From Dialister hominis (GTDB lineage: Bacteria > Bacillota > Negativicutes > Veillonellales > Dialisteraceae), in assembly GCF_007164725.1 (NCBI RefSeq), contig NZ_AP019697.1, forward strand, positions 2,132,501 to 2,196,500: a stretch of 64,000 nucleotides of DNA, read 5' to 3'. Each line of letters begins with the position of its first letter. Position 1 is the first letter of the stretch. The position numbers were made by a program, and so were the translations under genes. Shown here piece after piece: positions 19,760-28,018 of this stretch. The notes beneath the pieces are model-generated. The model was not told the DNA's origin. It saw nothing but the letters and a program-made list of their open reading frames with translations, and made no database searches.

Positions 19760-20285
19760 CGGGAAAACTAGGGAGAGAGTTTAAAACCAGACAACCAGCC
19801 TGACGGCTGAGGGAGATGAATCTCCTCAGGCGCAGGCGCGCCAGCTTTCCCTACGGGGCGAGCTCTAAAACCCTTTCCTTACTTCGCAAAGGGAAAACAG
19901 GCAAACCTCGCTTCGCTCGAAAAACCTTTTTATATTGAAAGCATTAAGGAATACTACACTCTTTCCACCGGCCTTCTTAGAAACTGCACCTTTAAAAACC
20001 ATACAACCGGACTCTGTCCGAGTAACTGCAACTCATCCGCCCGACATCAGAATTTGAGGTCGGGCACCTTCCCTTCCAGGGCAAGGTCAAGACCGGCCTA
20101 CGGCCCTGAAAATCGGAACTCAGTACATCGCAGTTAATAATAGCGGTACACGACGATACAGAAGGTTTTGACCTCCACCATCGGGGGAGGATCCGGCCAA
20201 TCTTTTAACTGTTGCCGGAGAAAGGGGTGCAGTATTCATTGGTTTTTATAAAAGGTTCCACAAGCGCAGCTTGGTTGTATGGTTT
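19760..20285. repeat. Hairpin-mosaic intergenic repeat, block 5 (with long module)
   Basis: Cassettes CCAGCCTGACGGCTG, AGCTTTCCCTACGGGGCGAGCT, CTCGCTTCGCTCGA, CCGGACTCTGTCCG, CCGACATCAGAATTTGAGGTCGG and ACCTTCCC..GGGCAAGGT. The long module CAGTACATCGCAGTT ... AGAAAGGGGTGCAGTATTCATTGG follows at 20110-20250. No gene is supported. Confidence 0.75.
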
Positions 20286-20433
20286 TTCCATTCATACGTT
20301 TTTCCCATTTGTGTGGTTTTCTTATTCATACGGTTTCCCCTGTCCTATGCTCCCCAATTGTCTACCTATTTTCCCCTCTCTCGTTCTCTTTATGGTAATA
20401 TATTGACAGGAATCGAAACGTGGAGTAATGTAT

Positions 20434-20475
20434 AAGTGATAATTGTTTTCAATAAGAATTCCCCTTTTATTGAAA
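20434..20475. promoter_or_regulatory. Possible metal-regulator operator before ZIP gene
   Basis: TGATAATTGTTTTCAATAAG and TTATTGAAATGATTA make an AT-rich partly inverted repeat just upstream of the ZIP gene, in the size range of Fur/Zur/MntR boxes. It does not match any consensus closely. Confidence 0.3.
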
Positions 20476-20508
20476 TGATTACCGACTAACTGAATAAGGA
20501 GAAATTTT

Positions 20509-21288
20509 ATGTCTGATGTATTCTGGGGATTGTTTATCCCCTTCCTCGGAACGTCTCTGGGGGCTGCGTGTGTGTTCTTTATGCGCGGCGAGATGAACCG
20601 CTCTGTACAGCGCGGGCTGACGGGTTTTGCGGCCGGCGTGATGGTGGCGGCATCGGTCTGGAGTCTTCTGATCCCTGCGATCGAAGAGTCTGAGCCTCTC
20701 GGAAAGATGGCGTTCCTTCCGGCGACGATTGGTTTCGGCGTCGGCATCCTTTTCCTTCTGCTGCTGGATCGTGTGATCCCGCATCTTCATATGAATGCGA
20801 AGAAAGCAGAAGGCCCGAAGAGCCACCTGGAAAGGACGACGATGCTTGTCCTGGCCGTGACGCTTCATAATATCCCTGAAGGCATGGCCGTCGGTGTCGT
20901 TTATGCAGGCTTCCTTTCCGGACACGCAGGAATCACTGCTGCGGCTGCCATGGCACTGTCGCTTGGGATTGCCATCCAGAACTTCCCTGAAGGCGCTATC
21001 ATTTCCATGCCGCTGAAATCCGCCGGCATGGGCAGCTGGAAATCCTTCATAGGAGGCGTCCTCTCCGGCATCGTAGAACCGATCGGAGGCACGCTGACGA
21101 TCCTGGTCACCGCCATGGTCGTCCCGATGATGCCTTACTTCCTTTCCTTCGCCGCAGGTGCTATGCTCTACGTCGTTGTAGAAGAACTCATCCCGGAAAT
21201 GTCCGAAGGTGAACACTCCGATATCGGAGTCCTCTCCTTTGCCGTAGGCTTCATGATCATGATGGCTCTCGACGTTGCACTGGGATAA
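20509..21288 (+). CDS. ZIP-family metal transporter
   Basis: A 259-residue inner-membrane protein that imports divalent metals, probably zinc (also iron or manganese in this family). Eight membrane segments are visible. The metal-binding signatures are HNIPEGMAVG in helix IV and QNFPEGAIISMP in helix V, and a short histidine patch (HLHMN) lies in the cytoplasmic loop. The family subtype resembles GufA. AATAAGGAGAAATTTT sets the start. It is a single-gene unit with its own terminator, on the opposite strand from the symporter array. Confidence 0.95.
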   Translation: MSDVFWGLFIPFLGTSLGAACVFFMRGEMNRSVQRGLTGFAAGVMVAASVWSLLIPAIEESEPLGKMAFLPATIGFGVGILFLLLLDRVIPHLHMNAKKAEGPKSHLERTTMLVLAVTLHNIPEGMAVGVVYAGFLSGHAGITAAAAMALSLGIAIQNFPEGAIISMPLKSAGMGSWKSFIGGVLSGIVEPIGGTLTILVTAMVVPMMPYFLSFAAGAMLYVVVEELIPEMSEGEHSDIGVLSFAVGFMIMMALDVALG

Positions 21289-21303
21289 CAACTACATACA
21301 AAT

Positions 21304-21340
21304 AAAAAAACCGCTGTAAAAATTTCATGGCGGTTTTTTT
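21304..21340 (+). terminator. Intrinsic terminator of ZIP gene
   Basis: AAACCGCT ... GGCGGTTT stem followed by seven T, 16 bp after the stop. Confidence 0.85.
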
Positions 21341-21374
21341 GTGAGAATTTTGGAGGGGATGGGGATTTGAGAAT

Positions 21375-21640
21375 AGAGAGTGAAAACCATACAACCGCCT
21401 TACAGGCTGGGAAATGATGTTTCCGGTCCCTCCGGGACCACCTTCCTCTACGAGGCAAGGTCAAGTTCAAAACCATACAACCGCGCGCACTCGTGGTAAT
21501 CAACTCTATCCGCCCTTCGGGCACCTTCCCCGTCTGGGAAGGCAAGTGTTAGCGGCGCTTGGGAAAATGAACCCCTTTCCCCTGACGGTGACAGCTTTAC
21601 GATAATCGAGAAAAGTCAGGACTCAGTACATAGTAGTTCG
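21375..21640. repeat. Hairpin-mosaic intergenic repeat, block 6
   Basis: AAAACCATACAACCGCC, GGTCCCTCCGGGACC, ACCTTCCTCTACGAGGCAAGGT, GTAATCAACTCTATCCGCC, GCCCTTCGGGC and CCTTCCCCGTCTGGGAAGGC. The hairpin arms again differ from other blocks while the spacers are kept. Confidence 0.75.
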
Positions 21641-21739
21641 TAGCAGCTCGTTTTAAATGGTTCAAAGTATGCTCTTCAAAATCCTTACTGTTGCCATTTT
21701 GGTTTTCTGCTGTTTTTTCTGCTGCTGCGGTTTGGGAAA

Positions 21740-21755
21740 TGTTTCACGTGAAACA
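21740..21755. promoter_or_regulatory. parS site 1
   Basis: TGTTTCACGTGAAACA, the perfect 16-bp palindrome bound by ParB/Spo0J. It lies in an intergenic gap. Confidence 0.93.
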
Positions 21756-21937
21756 TTTTCTTGGTTTTTGTCAAAAAAAGACGCCTTGGGATGGTTTGTC
21801 CCTTGGCGTCTTTACTATATATAGTTGGTTTTATTCACAGGAAGGATATATATAGTGGTTTGTTTGAAGAGTCTTGTTTTCCCAGTGTTTTTGGGGCAGC
21901 ACAGGGATTTTTGCATGGGGTTTGTGATTTATCCCAA

Positions 21938-22075
21938 GAGTTTTTCACAATATTCACAGGCTGTGAAAAGGGGCTGTGTGAATCTTTTTATTTGCTGTTT
22001 TTCCGATATTATCGAGGTTTTCACATTTTCACAGGTATTTATTCACTTGTTTTTATTCACAAAGTTTTCCACAGT
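21938..22075. promoter_or_regulatory. Cluster of DnaA-box-like sites away from oriC
   Basis: TTTTTCACA (21941), ATATTCACA (21950), TTATTCACT (22039), TTATTCACA (22053) and TTTTCCACA (22065) lie in one orientation within 140 bp. TTATTCACA is also found near dnaA. The stretch is intergenic, after parS 1 and before the SGNH stop. It could titrate DnaA or just be chance in AT-rich DNA. Confidence 0.4.
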
Positions 22076-22125
22076 TTGTGTATAACTTATCCCGGTGAAT
22101 TTCTTCGCTTTTTTCTTTCGTGCTG

Positions 22126-23427
22126 TCAATCTGGCAGTAGCGAGGTTTTTGCAGCATTGGTGTTTTCTTTGGTTTCTTCCGTCTGATTTTCGGGCAGGGC
22201 CATGGGTTCTTTGACGAAGTCACGGATGTGCTCGTTGATGACAGCGGCCATTCTTTGTTTGGCGACGACGTCTCCGTGGAGGCCGTCCAGGGCAAGGGCT
22301 GGTGTCATTCCCGGGTCAAGGGGGAAGGCAGCGGCAATGTCGATGTGGGGCTGGGTGCGGATGAAGGCGTTGACTTTGGCAAAGGGTGTCTGCCAGTCGT
22401 CTACGGTGGGTTCGTCGAAGGTTTTCTTGATGCTGGCCGGGTTGATCGGCGGAAGGGTCATGAGGATGGATGTGATGCCGTTGTCGCTGCATTTCTGCTG
22501 GATGGCTTTCAGGTCCTCGATGACGTCTTCGGCAGGGACGCCGCCTCTTAAGCTGTTGCTTCCTCCCATGATGAGAAGGTATTTCACATGGAAGGGTAGG
22601 ACGTCTCTGTCAAATCTTTCGAGCATGGATTCGCTGGTGTCGCCGCTCTGGGACAGGTTGATGACAGGGAAATCGAGGTAGTGCTCGTAGGAGTATTCGA
22701 GGTCGTTGGGGCTGTAGGACATGCGTCCTCCGCCGTGGCTGATGCTGTCTCCAAAGACGCCGACGACCCATCCTGCATCGGGGTCGGTGGTGCGTTTCTG
22801 TGCTTCGCTCCATTCGCCGACAGGATTTCCTTTGGCATCGATGCCGCGGACGCGCCAGTAGTAGGTGCCTGTCCTCGGTCTTGCGTCATAGAGGTCGCTC
22901 AGCTCAGTCTTGGCGCTCCAGAGGCGGAAGAGGGAGGGATCGGTACCTGTCGGATTTTCCGGAGGCTGGGTGGTCACTTCGACTTCATAGGAAGCGGCGC
23001 CGGGCATCCAGACGAAGGAATAGACGGGATAGAGCATGGCTCCGCCCTGTTCCCCGCTTCTGTCCGGTTTCTGGTACGGCGCGTCGCGGTCGTCCTTGAA
23101 GGCGCCGTCTTCAAACGGCATGTATGGCGTGAAGGCGCTGATCGGGTTTCCGTCGAAGTCGATTGGGCGGACGCGGTAGGAAACGTTTTCAGGATGTTCC
23201 AGGCGTCCTTTCTTGTCCAGGAGGACGGAATTGGCGTAGACGAACTGGTTGTCGTAGAACATGCCGTCATCGTCTTTCATCTGCACTTCGTAGCGCACGG
23301 CATCGTAATCGGGTTTCCAGGAAAGTCCGATCAGATCTCCCCCTTCTGCCGGCGCGAGCGTCCCGGCGGCGCACCAGAGCATCAGCAGTGCTGCTGTGCA
23401 TTTATATTTCCAGTAATGTTTTCTCAT
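22126..23427 (-). CDS. Secreted SGNH-family hydrolase with N-terminal Fn3-like repeats, copy 1
   Basis: A 433-residue exported esterase/lipase-like protein. Residues 1-28 form a signal peptide. Residues about 30-215 hold two fibronectin-III-like segments, seen in LSWKPDYDAVRYEVQM, YRVRPIDFDG, AASYEVEV and YYWRVRGIDAKG. The SGNH domain follows: block I GDSISHGGG at 226, block III GGSNSLRGG (Gly and Asn of the oxyanion hole) and block V DGLHGDVVAK (catalytic Asp-His). The substrate is unknown, perhaps acylated glycans. It follows its paralogue by 36 bp in one operon. A Lys/Asn-rich tail ends the protein. Confidence 0.88.
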   Translation of the reverse strand: MRKHYWKYKCTAALLMLWCAAGTLAPAEGGDLIGLSWKPDYDAVRYEVQMKDDDGMFYDNQFVYANSVLLDKKGRLEHPENVSYRVRPIDFDGNPISAFTPYMPFEDGAFKDDRDAPYQKPDRSGEQGGAMLYPVYSFVWMPGAASYEVEVTTQPPENPTGTDPSLFRLWSAKTELSDLYDARPRTGTYYWRVRGIDAKGNPVGEWSEAQKRTTDPDAGWVVGVFGDSISHGGGRMSYSPNDLEYSYEHYLDFPVINLSQSGDTSESMLERFDRDVLPFHVKYLLIMGGSNSLRGGVPAEDVIEDLKAIQQKCSDNGITSILMTLPPINPASIKKTFDEPTVDDWQTPFAKVNAFIRTQPHIDIAAAFPLDPGMTPALALDGLHGDVVAKQRMAAVINEHIRDFVKEPMALPENQTEETKENTNAAKTSLLPD

Positions 23428-23463
23428 CGAAATCTCCCCCCTGCTTTTCTTATAAGATTTCTA

Positions 23464-24789
23464 TTAATAGGTCGGTATGAAATGGCCGATTTCGCGGTTG
23501 ATTTCCCCTGCGATCATCTGCTTGGCGTTCCAGTCGCCGTGGATGCCGTCCATGGCAAATTCCGACGGCATGACGTCGAAGGATGCGAAGGGTGCGGCGG
23601 TGTCGATATATGGTTTCGTCCGGATGTAGGCGTTCACTTTGGCGACGGATTCCTTCCAGCCTGCATAGGTGGTCTCGCCGTAGTATTTCTGGATGTTTTC
23701 CGGATTGAGCGGCACGATGGTCATGAGAATCGGCGTGATGCCGTGGTCGATGCACTTCTGACGGATTTTTTCCAGGTACTCGATGGCCTTGTCCGGGCTC
23801 GTGCCCATGCGAAGGTCATTGATGCCTCCCATGATGAGAAGGTACTTCACGTGGAAGGGAAGGACGTCCCTGTCGAAGCGGTCGTACATCATTTCCACGG
23901 TGTCGCCGCTTCTTCCCATATTGACGGCCGGGAAATCGAGGTAAGAAACGTAGCTGTACGCCATATCGGCGGGGCTGTGGTAGAGATGGCCGCCGCCCTG
24001 AGTAATGCTGTCGCCGAAGATGCCGACATTGTAGCGGCTCTCGACGTCATTTCTCACGCGTTCGGGAAGGCTCCATTCGCCGACGGGCGCGCCTGTCTCG
24101 TCCATCCCCCTGACGCGCCAGTAGTAGGTCCCGATTCTGGGATCGCTGTCATAGACGTTCGAAAGGGAGGTCACGCGGGAAAAGACGCGGTGGGCAGAAG
24201 GCGCTGTGCCGGAAAGGGTTTCCGGATAGGAGTCTGTCACTTCCACTTCGTACTTCGCCGCGCCCGGGATCCCTGCGTAGGAATAGACGGGATAGAGGAG
24301 CGAGGAACCGTTTTCCGGACGATAGACGTTCGGAAGCGGCGCATCGCGGCCAAGGCGCTTCATCGTGCTCCTGACTTCCATCGGAGCTGAGAACGGCGCA
24401 AGGCCTGTCCAGTCGGCATCGATCGGGCGCACGCGCCAGTAGAGCACGCCGTCCCCTGCTGGAATCTTCGACAGGTCGATGATGACTTTATTCGTATAGA
24501 TTCTCTGGTTGTCATAGACGTGATCCGCCAGAGGTTCGTTGCGGTCCAGGTTGTAAGGAATACCGCGGAAAATTTCCACTTCATAGCGGACGGATTCCGG
24601 ATTTTCTGCCCATGTGAGGAGCACGAGATCCTTTTCCGAAGAAGGCGCATTCAGCCCCTCCTTCGCATTTTCCGCCCGGATAATGCGGTCAGGCATCTGC
24701 GGAATGACCGGTGCCGCCGCGAAAGCTGGCAGCGAAGAAATGCCCAGAAGGCATGCCGCCAGAATTGAAATACATTCTTTTCTAATCAT
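23464..24789 (-). CDS. Secreted SGNH-family hydrolase with N-terminal Fn3-like repeats, copy 2
   Basis: About 441 residues, the paralogue of the preceding copy. Signal peptide MIRKECISILAACLLG..AFA, then Fn3-like segments (VRYEVEIFRG, YWRVRPIDADW, AAKYEVEVTDSYP, YYWRVRGMDETG). The SGNH blocks are GDSITQGGG, GGINDLRMG and DGIHGDWNAK. The frame opens five codons earlier inside the Sel1 gene, but ATG at 24789 is preferred because TTAAGGATT lies just before it and the signal peptide then starts cleanly. It is translated right after the Sel1-repeat gene. Confidence 0.88.
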   Translation of the reverse strand: MIRKECISILAACLLGISSLPAFAAAPVIPQMPDRIIRAENAKEGLNAPSSEKDLVLLTWAENPESVRYEVEIFRGIPYNLDRNEPLADHVYDNQRIYTNKVIIDLSKIPAGDGVLYWRVRPIDADWTGLAPFSAPMEVRSTMKRLGRDAPLPNVYRPENGSSLLYPVYSYAGIPGAAKYEVEVTDSYPETLSGTAPSAHRVFSRVTSLSNVYDSDPRIGTYYWRVRGMDETGAPVGEWSLPERVRNDVESRYNVGIFGDSITQGGGHLYHSPADMAYSYVSYLDFPAVNMGRSGDTVEMMYDRFDRDVLPFHVKYLLIMGGINDLRMGTSPDKAIEYLEKIRQKCIDHGITPILMTIVPLNPENIQKYYGETTYAGWKESVAKVNAYIRTKPYIDTAAPFASFDVMPSEFAMDGIHGDWNAKQMIAGEINREIGHFIPTY

Positions 24790-24796
24790 TGAATCC

Positions 24797-25894
24797 TTAA
24801 CCATTCCCGGAAATGATGGAAAGCGCTTTCTTCGCGTCCTCGTCGCCCAGATCGGCAGCGCGGGTCAGCCAGAATTTCGCCATTTCCCTGTTTCTTTCTG
24901 TTCCATACCCATTTTCATAACAAGCGGCCAGCCATCCCATTGATGCCGGATAGCCGTTTTCCGCGGATTTCCTGAATATTTCAAAGGCTTTGTCGTCCTT
25001 GCCGTCTTCGTGGTACATGACGCCAAGCTGCATGGCAGACGACTCCATCCCCTTCTCTGCGGCTTTTTTGTAGTAGAGGCGGGCCAGACGTCTGTCCTTC
25101 CTCGTGCCTGTGCCGTAGTAGTAGCAGTTTGCCAGATTTCCTTCTGCCGTCGGATCTCCCGATTCGGCTGCCATCTTCGTGTACTTGAAGCCATCCTTCT
25201 TTTCCTTCTCGTTCTTGGAGAAGGAAAGGACGAAGCCGAGCGTCAGCGCCGCGGTCATGTAGCCCGAGGCCGCCGCTTTCTTCCAGAGCTGGATGGCTGC
25301 CTTCTGGTCCCGCTTCGTTCCAAGGCCCCTGTAGACGAGGAAGCCCATGAAATACTCCGCTTCCGGTGCGCCTTTCACAGCGGCAAAGGAGAAATGGATG
25401 ATGGCTTCGCCCGGATTGAACCGGTCTGCATCCCCCAGCGGATTTTCGCGCAGCTCATTGAACGCGCTTCCGAGGTGAATCGATGCTTTCCAGTATTCTT
25501 TCTGCTCTGCCATGGAGAGGAGGGCCATCCCCTTCTCTGTCCATCCTTCGCGCTTCTTTCCATAAACGAGGTAAAACGTTCCCAGCGCATCGGCAAGAAC
25601 GGGATCTTCTTCTGCCCCTTTCTCTATTTCCGGGATGATCGACTTCTCAGCTTCGGCGATCGTTTCCTCCGAAGCATCTGCCATGAGCGCAAGGCGCATC
25701 AGCTTGGCGCCCGCATTTCCTTTCGCAGCGCTCTTTGCCAGAAGCTCGATAGCGATATCCACGTCATACGTCATCATGGCCAGCATGTACAGCGCATCGC
25801 TGTCACCGGCCCCGGCCAGTTCCTCCAAGAGAGGCTTTGCCTCCTTCAAGCGGCAGGAAACGAAAAGCTCCCGCGCTTTCTCTATCTCTGTCAT
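24797..25894 (-). CDS. Sel1-repeat (TPR-like) protein 1
   Basis: A 365-residue solenoid of Sel1-like repeats with motifs such as AEYFMGFLVYRGLGTKRDQK, AALTLGFVLSF, AEGNLANCYYYGTGTRKDRR and AMGWLAACYENGYGTERNR-like stretches. Such proteins act as protein-protein interaction scaffolds; no enzymatic domain is present and no signal peptide is seen. GGAAGGAG 5 nt before the ATG at 25894 fixes the start. It overlaps or abuts the SGNH gene 2, which suggests co-expression and perhaps a role in handling the secreted enzymes (inference). Confidence 0.88.
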   Translation of the reverse strand: MTEIEKARELFVSCRLKEAKPLLEELAGAGDSDALYMLAMMTYDVDIAIELLAKSAAKGNAGAKLMRLALMADASEETIAEAEKSIIPEIEKGAEEDPVLADALGTFYLVYGKKREGWTEKGMALLSMAEQKEYWKASIHLGSAFNELRENPLGDADRFNPGEAIIHFSFAAVKGAPEAEYFMGFLVYRGLGTKRDQKAAIQLWKKAAASGYMTAALTLGFVLSFSKNEKEKKDGFKYTKMAAESGDPTAEGNLANCYYYGTGTRKDRRLARLYYKKAAEKGMESSAMQLGVMYHEDGKDDKAFEIFRKSAENGYPASMGWLAACYENGYGTERNREMAKFWLTRAADLGDEDAKKALSIISGNG

Positions 25895-26149
25895 ACAGAC
25901 TCCTTCCATGCGTACCATGTATAAAACATCCAATCATTATACGCCAGATCAATCATTCTTTCTACAATTATTATAACAGAGAAAACGGCCGGATATATAG
26001 AAATTATCGAATCTTTCTATTCCTTTTTTGAATCTGGTTTCATACCTTTTCCGTATGGGAAAGCGGCAGGAATGCAGGGAGTGGAGGGTAGGAGGTGGTA
26101 CGGGTCTTGGCATTTTAGCGGTGCTCGTCCACTTCCCCATTTTCCCAAT
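25895..26149. other. Intergenic region upstream of Sel1-SGNH operon
   Basis: AT-rich near 25930-26030, likely the operon promoter region. Nothing else is recognised. Confidence 0.4.
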
Positions 26150-26180
26150 CAAAAAGACCAGCTTTACGGCTGGCCTTTCT
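26150..26180 (-). terminator. Intrinsic terminator after small gene SP6
   Basis: GGCCAGC CGTAAA GCTGGTC followed by TTTTT on the minus strand, about 45 bp after the stop. Confidence 0.85.
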
Positions 26181-26223
26181 GATTTATATGCATAGATTGG
26201 TGGATTCAATCCATGGAAACAAA

Positions 26224-26508
26224 TTATTTGTCTTCTTTCAGAGCATCGACGATTTCTTCGGCTCTTTCCATTGTCTTTTCTGCGACATAGCCGGAGAATT
26301 CATGTTTCTTCTTCAGATCTTCGACTGCTTTCTCATCGACTTTTTCTACTTCTGTTTCACCGCTGACGTCTTTGTCAGCCTGGCCCATTGCGTCTTCGAG
26401 CTGCTCAGCACGTTCCATCGTTTTCTCTGTACGGAAACCGGAGAATTCGTGCTCCTTTTTCTTTTTCTCAATGGCCTCTTCTGTCATTTCTTCTACTTTC
26501 TTTTCCAT
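26224..26508 (-). CDS. Small two-repeat protein of the KxxERA family (SP6), 94 aa
   Basis: I know no named family for this protein. It is hydrophilic, rich in Lys and Glu, and consists of two related halves: residues 1-45 with KEHEFSGFRTEKTMERAEQL and 55-94 with KHEFSGYVAEKTMERAEEI. The same core (aromatic-x-Gly-aromatic, then K/R-x-[LM]-ER-A) occurs in the five small genes upstream. It is predicted helical, with no membrane segment. It has its own promoter (26684-26712), a leader of about 170 nt and a terminator. AAAGGATGACGA supports the start. Confidence 0.8.
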   Translation of the reverse strand: MEKKVEEMTEEAIEKKKKEHEFSGFRTEKTMERAEQLEDAMGQADKDVSGETEVEKVDEKAVEDLKKKHEFSGYVAEKTMERAEEIVDALKEDK

Positions 26509-26683
26509 GATTCGTCATCCTTTCTTGAAGAAAAAACTCCCCAAATACGACTAGCGCCGTACCATCAAGCCCCCGGGTTATTACAAGTGACGGGCAGCGT
26601 CGAAAAATGACTGCCTCATGACGATAGAACCCCCGATTGAATTATGAGTACTATCTCTATGAAGTATCTGACTATCTGTTTAT

Positions 26684-26712
26684 AGTATAGATGTTTTTCG
26701 AAATACAGACAA
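26684..26712 (-). promoter_or_regulatory. Promoter of SP6
   Basis: TTGTCT, 17 nt, TATACT on the minus strand. The -10 sequence TATACTAT is shared with the promoters at 27300 and 28248. Confidence 0.65.
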
Positions 26713-26793
26713 ACAAATTCAATTTGTGGAAGTCACAAGTTTTATTTGTAGGAATGATTACCAATAGCGCTATTGCGACATGTATGCAGACAA

Positions 26794-26876
26794 TAAAAAA
26801 GAACCCATCGCGGGCCCAAAGGGGTCTACTTCCCCGAGGGAAAGTCCCGAAACCGGTTCTTCTTTGTACTCCATAA
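26794..26876 (-). terminator. Large structured terminator or small RNA 3' end
   Basis: Minus strand: outer stem GAACC/GGGTTC, then CGGG/CCCG enclosing two hairpins (TTTCCC..GGGGAA and ACCCC..GGG), ending in TTTTTT. This is more elaborate than the usual terminator. It may end readthrough from the gene at 26994 or be a separate RNA. Confidence 0.5.
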
Positions 26877-26915
26877 TTATAGGCGAAAAAATAAATTGTC
26901 AACAGAGACCCCGCT

Positions 26916-26957
26916 AAAAAGGAGCCTTGCAGCAATGCTTCAGGGCTCCTTTTTAAC
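26916..26957. terminator. Bidirectional terminator after SP5
   Basis: AAAAAGGAGCC ... GGCTCCTTTTT with a 17-base loop, 37 bp after the stop of the 57-residue gene. Confidence 0.8.
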
Positions 26958-26993
26958 AGTGCTTTGATTGATCATTTTTTTATCCTCGGGGAA

Positions 26994-27167
26994 TTACGCC
27001 GGGTGTTTTGCCATGTGTCTGGCCGATTTTCTCGGATGGCCAAGGACACAATCGTTGATGTATGCTGCGCGGTCGAGTTTTCTCTCAGCCAGGTAGCCGA
27101 AGTAACCGTATTCCTTCTTGAAATGCTTGACGCCTTTTCTGATTTCATACTCTAAGATTTTCATCAT
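26994..27167 (-). CDS. Small protein of the KLxRA family (SP5), 57 aa
   Basis: A basic 57-residue protein with the family core YGYFGYLAERKLDRAAYI, close to the core of the tandem copies (FYFGYMAARKLERADYV). The C-terminus is Arg/His/Lys-rich (HPRKSARHMAKHPA). GGAAGGATTTATC precedes ATGATG; either ATG could be used. It has its own promoter and a leader of about 125 nt that contains CCGGAAACCCGG-type hairpins. The function is unknown; aromatic plus basic residues would allow nucleic-acid or membrane-surface binding (speculation). Confidence 0.78.
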   Translation of the reverse strand: MMKILEYEIRKGVKHFKKEYGYFGYLAERKLDRAAYINDCVLGHPRKSARHMAKHPA

Positions 27168-27299
27168 GATAAATCCTTCCCTTCCGCTCTTGAACGACCG
27201 GGAGATCCCGCGCTGTATGCCTCCTTTCTGCTGGTACCGGGTTTCCGGTGATATGAAGGAAATCTCGGGAATTCCGGGCCTTTCCTTCCTTTCACCTAT

Positions 27300-27329
27300 A
27301 GTATAGATTTCCTACTATACTAAATCCAA
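27300..27329 (-). promoter_or_regulatory. Promoter of SP5
   Basis: TTGGAT, 18 nt, TATACT on the minus strand, preceded by AAACAG. The hexamers, the spacing and CAGTTGGAT are the same as in the promoter at 28248. Confidence 0.75.
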
Positions 27330-27364
27330 CTGTTTTAGATAGTACTTTTTACTGATTGTTTTTG

Positions 27365-27592
27365 TTACTTTTCATTCTCGATGATGCGGCTGGCACGCTC
27401 GAGGTTTTTCTTTTCCTTGTAGGAAACGTAGTCTTCAGAAGACTCTTCCTTTTCACCTTTGGAAGCAGCTGCCTTCTCTTCCATGGCTTCCGCTCTTTCC
27501 AGGTTCTTCTCACTCTTGAAGGCTGTGTACGGACTCTCTTCTTTCATGTCCTCAACGGCTTTCTTATTGACTGTATCAATGATTTTTTCCAT
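27365..27592 (-). CDS. Small two-repeat protein of the KxLERA family (SP4), 75 aa
   Basis: Starts MEKIIDTVNKKAVEDMK, nearly the same as the tandem copies, then carries two degenerate cores (YTAFKSEKNLERAEAM and YVSYKEKKNLERASRI). It is acidic in the middle, with no signal peptide. It lies 30 bp after the third tandem copy and is probably in the same transcript. Confidence 0.78.
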   Translation of the reverse strand: MEKIIDTVNKKAVEDMKEESPYTAFKSEKNLERAEAMEEKAAASKGEKEESSEDYVSYKEKKNLERASRIIENEK

Positions 27593-27622
27593 GATTCCTG
27601 CTTCCTTTCTGCCGGTATTTTC

Positions 27623-27790
27623 TTAGACAGCGGCTTTGATTTTCTTAGCTTCCGGTTTTCTGAGGCCGCTGATGGTTTCTACGTAATCGGCTTTTTCCAG
27701 TTTCCTGGCTGCCATGTAGCCGAAGTAGAAGTTATCCTTCTTCAATGCTTTGACTGCTTCCTTGTTTTCACGATCAATGATTTTTTCCAT
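27623..27790 (-). CDS. Small protein of the KLERA family (SP3), 55 aa
   Basis: Third tandem copy. The core FYFGYMAARKLEKADYVETI is followed by SGLRKPEAKK, and the last five residues (IKAAV) differ from copies 1 and 2 (VRIAI). AAAGGGAGTCTATAAA precedes the ATG. Helical, basic, with no export signal. Confidence 0.78.
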   Translation of the reverse strand: MEKIIDRENKEAVKALKKDNFYFGYMAARKLEKADYVETISGLRKPEAKKIKAAV

Positions 27791-27820
27791 TTTATAGACT
27801 CCCTTTCTGACTTGATTTCC

Positions 27821-27988
27821 TTAAATAGCGATTCTGACTTTCTTGGCTTCCGGTTTTCTGAGGCCGCTGATGGTTTCTACGTAATCGGCTCTTTCCAGTT
27901 TCCTGGCTGCCATGTAGCCGAAGTAGAAGTTATCCTTCTTCAATGCTTTGACTGCTTCCTTGTTTTCACGATCAATGATTTTTTCCAT
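27821..27988 (-). CDS. Small protein of the KLERA family (SP2), 55 aa
   Basis: Second tandem copy, with the core FYFGYMAARKLERADYVETI and end KKVRIAI; the protein is identical to copy 1. AAAGGGAGTCTATAAA lies before the ATG. Confidence 0.8.
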   Translation of the reverse strand: MEKIIDRENKEAVKALKKDNFYFGYMAARKLERADYVETISGLRKPEAKKVRIAI

Positions 27989-28018
27989 TTTATAGACTCC
28001 CTTTCTGACTTGATTTCC

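Noticed and set aside
22681-24390. 569-codon open frame opposite the SGNH genes
   Set aside because: Antisense to two genes with clear catalytic motifs; composition is typical of a shadow frame.
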